Of a stretch of DNA of 64,000 bases, positions 19,095-26,224 are shown piece after piece (position 1 is the first letter of the stretch; every line of letters starts with the position of its first letter). The notes under the pieces were generated by a model. That model ran no database searches. It had not been told where the DNA came from and worked only from the letters and a program-made list of their open reading frames with translations. The DNA comes from Candidatus Saccharicenans subterraneus (GTDB lineage Bacteria > Acidobacteriota > Aminicenantia > Aminicenantales > Saccharicenantaceae): assembly GCA_003426165.1 (NCBI GenBank), contig QUAH01000003.1, positions 107,525 to 171,524 on the forward strand, in the 5' to 3' direction. Both the position numbers and the translations under genes were made by a program.

Positions 19095-19445
19095 TTAGCA
19101 ACCTGTTTGTTTCTTCAGTTCTTCCAGGAAAGATACAGCCCGCCTGAGGTGGGGGATGACGATGGAGCCGCCCACAATCAGGGCGATGGTAAAGGTCTCG
19201 AACAGCTCCTCCCGGCTGGCCCCCCGGTCCAGGGCCTGGATGATATGATAGCTTATACAATCATCGCAGCGCAGGACCATGGAGGCCACCAGGCCCATCA
19301 GCTCCTTGGTCTTTTCGTCCAGGGCTCCGGCCCGGTAGGTTTGCTCGTCCAGGCCGAAAAATCTTTTCATTTCCAGGGTTCCTTCTTCCAGGATCTTCTT
19401 GTTCATTTCCTGGCGGAAACGCACGAATTCTTCATACCTGCCCAA
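19095..19445 (-). CDS. AhpD-like / carboxymuconolactone decarboxylase family protein
   Basis: A 116-aa helical protein of the CMD/AhpD family. The redox motif is present as RCDDCISYH (C-x-x-C with the following His), and the flanking helices (LMGLVASMVL, ELFETFTIALIVGG) match the family. Proteins of this kind act as thiol peroxidase partners or alkylhydroperoxidases. The start is TTG at 19445: a strong GGAGG lies five to six bases ahead, and the first in-frame ATG is 13 codons further in. It is divergent from the sulfatase-fold gene. Confidence 0.88.
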   Translation of the reverse strand: MGRYEEFVRFRQEMNKKILEEGTLEMKRFFGLDEQTYRAGALDEKTKELMGLVASMVLRCDDCISYHIIQALDRGASREELFETFTIALIVGGSIVIPHLRRAVSFLEELKKQTGC

Positions 19446-19673
19446 GTTTTCCTCCTTCAGCCCGTTAGCCGGTGGGGGCTTCCGGGCCGGTTGAATAAAA
19501 TGGACTCACAGATTATAACCCAGGCCGGGTGGAGTTGGAGCCGGGATGAAGAAAATTTCTGTTTGTGGTGGCCGACCCCGGGCCCGCGGGCAGTTTCGGG
19601 CCTGGCCTGATGATTTCGGGCCCCCAGTTATTTTGAAAAAATCTTGTTTTTTTATATGATAACCGGAGAAAGA

Positions 19674-21821
19674 ATGAAAACCGGGTCTGACTTCAAAAAA
19701 ATTTTAAGGGCTTTTCTTTTGCCAGCCGCGCTGGCCAGCCTCTGGACTTTCCTGGCCTGCAGCCCCTCGCCCGGCGGCCCCGGGCAGAAGGCTAACTGCC
19801 TGGTAATTACCATCGACACCCTCAGGGCCGACCGCCTGTCTTCATTTGGCTCAACCACGGTCAGCACACCGGACATCGACCGGATGGCAGCCGAAGGCTT
19901 CAGGTTCACCCGGTGTTTTGCCCATACCGTGACCACTCTGCCCTCGCACGCCAACATCTTTCTGGGCGTGTTGCCTCCCTTCCACGGAGTTCATGACAAT
20001 GCCAATTTTGTGGTGCCGCCGGGTCTCACCACCATGGCCGAGGTTTTCCGGCAGTCGGGTTACCAAACGGCGGCCATTGTCGGAGCCTATCCCCTCGACC
20101 GGAGGTTTGGCCTGGACCGCGGTTTTTCTTTATACGATGACGATTACGGAACCCAGGATTTCAGCCGGCCGGTTTTTGTGGAGAGACCGGCTTCCGTGGT
20201 GGTTGACCGGGCCCTCGGCTGGCTGAAGACAGTGTCCGGCCCGTGGTTTCTCTGGGTTCATGTCTTTGACCCGCATTATCCATATGCGCCACCAGAACCT
20301 TTTAATTCTCACTTCAGGAATAATCCCTATGACGGGGAGGTGGCCTATGTCGACCGGGAACTGGGGCGGCTGCTTGCTTTTCTCAAGCAGAATAATCTAA
20401 TCGATCAGACCGTGATTATCCTGACCGGCGACCACGGGGAATCGCTGGGAGAACACGGGGAAAAGACTCATGGCTACCTGGCCTATAATTCCACGCTTCA
20501 TGTTCCTTTAATTATCCGGGCCCCGGGTTTTAAGGGCGGCCGGAGCGAAGAGGCAGTGGTCTCCCACGTTGACATTTTCCCGACGGTTTGCGATTTACTG
20601 GGGCTGAAAAAACCGGCCGGGCTGCAGGGAAGGTCGCTGCTGCCAGTCCTGCGCGGGAAAAAGCTGGCTGCCCGGCCTGTTTATTTTGAATCCCTTTATC
20701 CTTATTACAGCCGGGGCTGGGCTCCTATTTACGGTTACATAGATTTTCCGCTTAAGTTCATAGATTCTCCCGTCCCCGAATTGTATGACCTGGAAAGGGA
20801 TTTCAGGGAACTGAATAACCTGGCCAAAGGACGTGATTTGAAACAGGAGCGCCAGCGGCTCCTGGCCCTGAGGGAAGCAGCGGCCGGGCCCGAGGCCGCC
20901 GCGGCCAGGGTCTCCCCATCACGCGAAAGCCTGGACAGGCTGAGAAGCCTGGGTTATCTCGGGGGAGGGGCGACCCCGAAGGCGGACTTCAAACCTTCCG
21001 AGGATGTTAAGAGCTATTTGCCGTATGAAAACCGGGCCGAGGAGGCCATGAGCCTGTTTCATCAGGGAGGAAAAGTCCGGGAAGCCATCGAGCTGCTCCA
21101 GGCCAATCTCCGGGAGAAAGAGGACCACGACCTTTCTTACAGCTATCTTTCCTCGCTCTACCTGGAAACGGGACGGCCGGAAGAAGCCCTGGTAGTCCTG
21201 AGGCGGGGGCTGGAAAAATTGCCGGGCAACTATACCATCTTTCTGGCCTACATCAGCACCCTGTTGCAGCTCGGACAGTACGAGGAGGTAATCGGGTCGA
21301 CTGACCGGGTGCAGTCTTTTCCACAGGCCCAGAACGACCCTGAAATCTGGAATTCGCTGGGCGCGGCTTTCCTCGGGCGGGGCCGGTTCGATGAGGCCCT
21401 GGGGCACCTGGAAAAAGCGCTGGCCGTTGACCCTGATTTTCCGGCGGCCCTGAGCAACCGGGGTTTCGCCCTGCTGCTCAAGGCCCGGTATGAAAAAAAC
21501 CGGTCGACCCTGGACCGGGCCATGGACAGCTTCAGGGAAGCGATTGCCAAGAACAGGAGCTATGCTCCTGCCTATAACGGCCTGGGTGCGGCCTATAAGA
21601 CAGCCGGCAATACCGAGGCGGCCATAAGTTCCTGGCAGCAGGCCCTGCAGCTTGACCCCAACCTGGACCAGGTCCTCTATAACCTCGGTTTTGCCTATCT
21701 GGAGATGGGCCAGAAAGACCGGGCCCGGGAATACCTGCTTAAATACAAGGAAAGAGTCTACCGCTTCCTGTCCCCGGCTGAACAGCGCGAACTGGACGAA
21801 CTGATAAACAGGACGAGGTAA
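19674..21821 (+). CDS. Sulfatase-fold (alkaline phosphatase superfamily) lipoprotein with C-terminal TPRs
   Basis: A 715-aa exported protein. A lipoprotein signal ends in TFLAC. Residues about 30-400 are an alkaline phosphatase/sulfatase-superfamily domain with metal-site motifs ITIDTLRADRLS and TGDHGESLGEHGEKTHG. The nucleophile region reads TTLPSHANIFLG, so threonine stands where sulfatases have the Cys/Ser that becomes formylglycine, and His replaces the motif Arg. The last 250 residues are about six TPR units (for example AWNSLG-, ALSNRG- and AYNGLG-type helices). It may be a phosphodiesterase or transferase rather than a sulfatase. ATG 19674 has GGAGAAAG upstream. The permease gene follows by 49 bases. 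Confidence 0.85.
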   Translation: MKTGSDFKKILRAFLLPAALASLWTFLACSPSPGGPGQKANCLVITIDTLRADRLSSFGSTTVSTPDIDRMAAEGFRFTRCFAHTVTTLPSHANIFLGVLPPFHGVHDNANFVVPPGLTTMAEVFRQSGYQTAAIVGAYPLDRRFGLDRGFSLYDDDYGTQDFSRPVFVERPASVVVDRALGWLKTVSGPWFLWVHVFDPHYPYAPPEPFNSHFRNNPYDGEVAYVDRELGRLLAFLKQNNLIDQTVIILTGDHGESLGEHGEKTHGYLAYNSTLHVPLIIRAPGFKGGRSEEAVVSHVDIFPTVCDLLGLKKPAGLQGRSLLPVLRGKKLAARPVYFESLYPYYSRGWAPIYGYIDFPLKFIDSPVPELYDLERDFRELNNLAKGRDLKQERQRLLALREAAAGPEAAAARVSPSRESLDRLRSLGYLGGGATPKADFKPSEDVKSYLPYENRAEEAMSLFHQGGKVREAIELLQANLREKEDHDLSYSYLSSLYLETGRPEEALVVLRRGLEKLPGNYTIFLAYISTLLQLGQYEEVIGSTDRVQSFPQAQNDPEIWNSLGAAFLGRGRFDEALGHLEKALAVDPDFPAALSNRGFALLLKARYEKNRSTLDRAMDSFREAIAKNRSYAPAYNGLGAAYKTAGNTEAAISSWQQALQLDPNLDQVLYNLGFAYLEMGQKDRAREYLLKYKERVYRFLSPAEQRELDELINRTR

Positions 21822-21870
21822 GAAGCCGTCGTCTGCGAAGCATAACTTCAGAAGAAAGGAGCAGAGCAGC

Positions 21871-23250
21871 ATGGCCTTTGACCTTTCCGGGATTGCCGCC
21901 CGCATGGACCGGCTGTACGAGTTTGACCGGGAACCGGTCACCCCGGACAAGTTCAAGAAGGGGGTCCTGTTTGCCAGCATCTTTGCCGGTGAACACGTGG
22001 CCGCCACTGAATTTGTCATCGGCGCCTTTTTTGTCCTGCACGGCCTGAAAGCCACCGATTTGATTTTCGGTTTGCTCCTCGGAAATTTGCTGGCCGTTTT
22101 GAGCTGGACTTTTCTGTGCGCGCCGATTGCCGTCAGCACCCGGCTGACGCTTTACTGGTACCTCAGGAAAATAGCCGGTCCCGGCGTGACTTTTATTTAC
22201 AACGTAGCCAATGCCTTTTTGTATTGCATTTTAGCCGGGGCCATGATCTCGGTTTCGGCCACGGCCGTGGGACTGGCTTTCGGGTTAAAGGTTCCCGGGT
22301 TGAACGATATCCTGCCGACCAACGCCCTCTGGGTTCTGGTCTGCCTGGGTCTGGGTTTCCTGTTCACCCTGCTGGCCATACTCGGGTTTGAAAAGCTCGG
22401 CCGGTTTGCCGAGGTGGCTTCACCCTGGATATTTTTATGCTTCATCGCCGGTGCCCTGGTAACTTTGCCCAAGCTTGGGGTCAGGCCAGATTTCAGCAAC
22501 TTCTGGGAGGTGGCCACCAGCCAGATCTGGAACGGGATAGCCACGGCCGGCCAGCAGCAATTCAACTTCTGGCATGTGGTCTTCTTCGCCTGGTTCTGCA
22601 ACCTGGCCATGCACGTCGGGCTGTCGGACATGGCCCTTTTCCGTTACGCAAAGAAATGGACTTACGGTCTTTATTCGGCCTTTGGCATGTACACCGGGCA
22701 TTTCCTGGCCTGGATATGTTCGGGGGTGATGGTGGCGGCCATCGGCCGGGAAATGCATCCGGGCAAGATGGCCTTTGAAGCCCTGGGGCTGGCCGGGGCA
22801 GCTGCGGTCATGCTGGCCGGCTGGACCACAGCTAACCCTACCCTTTACCGGGCCGGCCTGGCCCTGCAGACGGTCACCGGCTGGCCGCGCTGGAAAATAA
22901 CCCTGGTGGCCGGACTGGTGACTTCAGTCCTGTCCTGTTTTCCCCTGTTTTTTATGAAGCTCCTGGATTACGTGGCCATTTATGGCTTGGTCCTGATGCC
23001 CATTGGCGCTGTAGTTTTTACCGAACACTGGATTTTCCCGAAGCTGGGTATTCCTCGCTACCAGGCCGAGTCGAAGAAGCAGGTTTTTAACTGGAAGGTG
23101 TTGCTGGTCTGGGTGGGCAGCCTGCTTTTTGCCCTTATTCTTCCGGTGCACCTTTATTTCCGCTGGTTGCCGGGCTATCTGTTTGCCCTGGCCTTTTATC
23201 TTGTCTTAAACCTGGGCTCGAGAAAATCTGAGGAGAGGACCCGCCCTTAA
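21871..23250 (+). CDS. NCS1-like (purine/cytosine permease type) membrane transporter
   Basis: A 459-aa protein with about 12 predicted membrane helices of the APC/NCS1 superfamily. Recognisable parts are the N-terminal FASIFAGEHVAATEFVIGAF, GLLLGNLLAVLSW, the central FFAWFCNLAMHVGLSDMALF and GWTTANPTLYRAGLAL, which parallels the substrate/cation region of cytosine permease-like proteins. Substrate is unknown. It follows the sulfatase-fold gene in the same direction with an AAAGGAG site, so both are probably cotranscribed. Confidence 0.75.
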   Translation: MAFDLSGIAARMDRLYEFDREPVTPDKFKKGVLFASIFAGEHVAATEFVIGAFFVLHGLKATDLIFGLLLGNLLAVLSWTFLCAPIAVSTRLTLYWYLRKIAGPGVTFIYNVANAFLYCILAGAMISVSATAVGLAFGLKVPGLNDILPTNALWVLVCLGLGFLFTLLAILGFEKLGRFAEVASPWIFLCFIAGALVTLPKLGVRPDFSNFWEVATSQIWNGIATAGQQQFNFWHVVFFAWFCNLAMHVGLSDMALFRYAKKWTYGLYSAFGMYTGHFLAWICSGVMVAAIGREMHPGKMAFEALGLAGAAAVMLAGWTTANPTLYRAGLALQTVTGWPRWKITLVAGLVTSVLSCFPLFFMKLLDYVAIYGLVLMPIGAVVFTEHWIFPKLGIPRYQAESKKQVFNWKVLLVWVGSLLFALILPVHLYFRWLPGYLFALAFYLVLNLGSRKSEERTRP

Positions 23251-23448
23251 ATCGGAGAGAAGGTTAATGGAACTGCCAGGAACTGGTGACAGATTAAATT
23301 CCGTAAAAAAGATGGGCCATGGTTCAGGATTTTGCAAGATTAAAACGGAGGCCAGGAAATTATTCTGGGAAAATGAGAAAATATCTAATAAGAAAAGTAA
23401 CCGATTTAGTCGAGGGTTAATCTCAGGCTGGATATAAAAGATAAGGAA

Positions 23449-23634
23449 ATGACAATGAAAAATAAGTGGCCTAAAATACTTTCCATCATGGTTCTGATCA
23501 TCTGTCTGGCGCTGGCCTGGATGGAATTTACCGGCCGGCTGTCAGCGGGTTCTTTCAAGGCCTGGTTTCTGGTGATGTCAATTGTCTATTTTATTGCCGC
23601 CGCTCTTTCGGTGAGCCAGAAACCGGCGTCCTGA
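23449..23634 (+). CDS. Small two-helix membrane protein
   Basis: A 61-aa protein with two hydrophobic helices (ILSIMVLIICLALAW and FKAWFLVMSIVYFIAAALSV) and short basic ends. AAGGA lies four bases before the first ATG and about ten before a second ATG two codons in. It lies 198 bases after the permease gene. I do not recognise a family; coding status is supported by the ribosome site and the clean two-helix pattern. Confidence 0.55.
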   Translation: MTMKNKWPKILSIMVLIICLALAWMEFTGRLSAGSFKAWFLVMSIVYFIAAALSVSQKPAS

Positions 23635-23715
23635 AACGAACTGAAACTCAATTCTGGCCAAAACAGCGGAAGATCTTCATAGAATAAGGAACCCAACTAT
23701 AAATGATTTGAGTTT

Positions 23716-25986
23716 TCAGCGCACCACGATTTCATCAACAAAGACCCAGGATTTTCCGCCGGCCGAAGGGTGCCAGTCATAAAGCTTGATTGTTCCCTGC
23801 ACCTCAAACCTGACCAGCCTGACTGGCCGGCCACTCACCGGAAAACTCCAGATTTTGCTTATTTCGGCCTGCCGCTGGTCGTCTTCTATTTTCTGAGAGT
23901 CAATCAGTGTAAAGTCTACCCCGTCTGTAGAGACATAACATTTTACTGCCGCCGGATGAAGAATCCAGCTTGAAGGACACCACAGGGTGCTTATTTCGAT
24001 CATCGAGGCCTCAACCGGTCTTTCCAGGTCGAGCAGCAATTCAAAATTCTGTCCTTCCCAGCCCAGCCAGTGAACCTTATAATCATTGGCCCCGCGAACC
24101 CCGTTGGTGAGAAGGTCCAGGTTGCCGCCACTGTACCTGGTTGAGGGCAGGGGGCGGGCCGTCACTTTTTTCCGGAAGGCCAGGTTGCCCCGGACCTGGT
24201 TTTCCAGGAAACGCTTGGTCAGCCGGTAATATTCTTCGCAGGTCAGCTCCGATTCATTGACCGGCGCGGCTTTAACTTTTATGGCTGTCCCGTAGAACTT
24301 CTCAAGAGAATCCAGCAGGGGCTGCCGGGGGATGAATTCACCGTTTGTTTCCTCATACCAGCCACGCCTTCCGAACATATCGGCCTTGGCTATTTCCATT
24401 TCCGCATACTGCAGTGACATCCTGGCGGTGCGGACATGGAGCAGGAATTCGGGCCGGTCGGCCACGGCTTCTTCCGCCCGGTCAAAGTACTCATTGTAAG
24501 CCCGGGTGTTTTCTTCCGAAAGAAAAGTGTCCTGGTGGTCATTGGGTGGTCCATAGATGTCGAGCCATTCGCCGGTTTTCAGGATTTCAGATTGCAGATG
24601 GTAGAGGTAACGTCTTATCCAGGGTGCGGCCGGTCCATAATAGCCATCCGTAAATTCTTTTATAATGGCCTCCACCTCTGCCTCCGGGTTCCAGAGCAGT
24701 TTGGCCAGCAGGTAATTCTTCAGCTCGGAAAATTCATGTCCGGTCCCGGTGTTTGATTGCTGGAAATGCTGGCTCACGCCATATTTAACGAAGAGCTGGA
24801 TGTTTGGCTTCAGAGTGTGCAGGTTGGGGAAAGGGGTGAGGCTGTGAGCGAAGTTCACCGTATAATCCCACAGGTAGATATTTCTGGTCAGCCGCGACCA
24901 GTCCTCCAAATCCCTGATGAAGGAAACGCTGGTTGGGTCTTCAGCTATCGGTCGGCTCCGGTTGAGTTCTATGGTGCAGAGCATGACCTGCACGTTATCG
25001 GCTGGACGGGTGATTTTCGGGGCCCGGCGGCTGAATTGATAGGCCAGGGTGGAAATGATTTTATCGGGAAAGTGGGCGGCCACGGCATTAACCAGCCTGA
25101 GGATCGGGCCCGCCGGACTGCCCTCCTCTTCAATTATTTTCTGGCATTGTTCACACTGGCAGAAGGAAAAATTGTCATTCTGGCTTACCGACCAGACTTT
25201 CTTTTCGGGCTGGGCTTTCATTTCCTGTTCCAGCTTCCGGATGATCAATTGCTGCACCTGCGGATTCGACGGACAGATCTGGTCTATAATTCTTTTGCCG
25301 TTCAGCCAGGCGAAATATTCCGGATGTTCCTTAAAATATTCCTGCCAGGGGACCACCTTCTGGAAGGTATGGACATAAAAACCCCTGGCAAACATATCAT
25401 CTATCACATTTAACCGGTGGAAATCGCGGTAGTCCTGGTCCTGGGAAAACTGCCCGTTAACGTTGCGATAGGTGTTTGGAGAATGGCCGTGAAGTTCAAG
25501 GGCCGGCAGTTTGAGGTTGCTCGAGCGGGGGATGAGCGCGTAATCCGGGCTGTAGTACCGGACCTTGAAGTATTCTTCCAGAATTTCGGCCACGCCATAG
25601 ATACAGCCCCGGCCCGGCCCGCCCAGAATATAAAGGCGCTGACCTCGGGTAAAAACCCGGAAATCGTCGGGCTGCGGGAGGTCTGGCGATTTGTTTATGA
25701 CGACCAGCTTTTTACCTTCAGGGTGATCCGTGAGAATGATGGGAAGGGTGCAGCCGGATATTTTTTCCAGGTGCCTGTTTAAGAATTCCGCGGCTCGCTT
25801 TTCTTCCGGCGATGGCTGGCCCGGCAGAACCAGGCGGTAAGAACTCCGGTTTTTTTGAACCAGGTTCACCGTGGGTTCGGCTCTTGAAGCCAGGAATATT
25901 AATATCGAGAGAGCGGCTAAAAGCAGACCGCTTCTGGCCCGTGCCCCGGATGCATTTTGGACACTTCTTTCAAGGTTTAGTTTCAT
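23716..25986 (-). CDS. Secreted DUF4838 glycosidase-like protein with discoidin-type C-terminus
   Basis: A 756-aa exported protein. A signal helix (GLLLAALSILIFLASRAEP) leads to an alpha-glucuronidase-like N-domain (residues about 30-130: AAEFLNRHLEKISGCTLPI), then the DUF4838 barrel with VPWQEYFKEHPEYFAWLNG, WSVSQNDNFSFCQCEQC and YLWDYTVNF. The last 150 residues have the beta pattern of an F5/8C (discoidin) carbohydrate-binding domain. DUF4838 proteins sit in glycan-use loci and are related to GH20/GH67-type enzymes. ATG 25986 is preferred to one ten codons upstream that lacks a ribosome site. It follows the GH78 gene in the same direction. Confidence 0.85.
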   Translation of the reverse strand: MKLNLERSVQNASGARARSGLLLAALSILIFLASRAEPTVNLVQKNRSSYRLVLPGQPSPEEKRAAEFLNRHLEKISGCTLPIILTDHPEGKKLVVINKSPDLPQPDDFRVFTRGQRLYILGGPGRGCIYGVAEILEEYFKVRYYSPDYALIPRSSNLKLPALELHGHSPNTYRNVNGQFSQDQDYRDFHRLNVIDDMFARGFYVHTFQKVVPWQEYFKEHPEYFAWLNGKRIIDQICPSNPQVQQLIIRKLEQEMKAQPEKKVWSVSQNDNFSFCQCEQCQKIIEEEGSPAGPILRLVNAVAAHFPDKIISTLAYQFSRRAPKITRPADNVQVMLCTIELNRSRPIAEDPTSVSFIRDLEDWSRLTRNIYLWDYTVNFAHSLTPFPNLHTLKPNIQLFVKYGVSQHFQQSNTGTGHEFSELKNYLLAKLLWNPEAEVEAIIKEFTDGYYGPAAPWIRRYLYHLQSEILKTGEWLDIYGPPNDHQDTFLSEENTRAYNEYFDRAEEAVADRPEFLLHVRTARMSLQYAEMEIAKADMFGRRGWYEETNGEFIPRQPLLDSLEKFYGTAIKVKAAPVNESELTCEEYYRLTKRFLENQVRGNLAFRKKVTARPLPSTRYSGGNLDLLTNGVRGANDYKVHWLGWEGQNFELLLDLERPVEASMIEISTLWCPSSWILHPAAVKCYVSTDGVDFTLIDSQKIEDDQRQAEISKIWSFPVSGRPVRLVRFEVQGTIKLYDWHPSAGGKSWVFVDEIVVR

Positions 25987-26224
25987 CGGATTTTTTCCCC
26001 GGCGAATTTTAGGCATGAGTTTTTAATCAAATTAAGCTCCACCAGAAGGCGGATTAAAAATCTCGAAGGTCGGTTCCAACCAGTTTTCTCCAATGGCCAA
26101 TTTTTAATCCCGTCACCGCTAAGTTCTTGGAGTGCTCACAGCCATCTGTCCGGTCATCACGGCAATTAAATTGCCCCCGGACCTTCTGTGGTCAAACCAC
26201 GGGCACTTTTATTTTACCTGATGT
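25987..26224. other. Intergenic spacer with two short stem-loops
   Basis: Between the GH78 stop and the DUF4838 start lie two perfect inverted repeats: GGCAATTAAATTGCC at 26161-26175, and GTGGT(CAA)ACCAC at 26188-26200, the latter followed on the + strand by a T-rich run. Neither is followed by a T-tract on the minus strand, so it is not a standard terminator for GH78; an mRNA processing or attenuation element is possible. Confidence 0.35.

Noticed and set aside
19633..19660. TTGAAA-16-TATGAT promoter before the sulfatase-fold gene
   Set aside because: The implied start would fall inside or after the ribosome site, leaving almost no leader; too doubtful to list.
20919..22139. 406-codon minus-strand open frame over the TPR part of the sulfatase-fold gene and permease start
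   Set aside because: Crosses two well-supported plus-strand genes and has no recognisable domains.
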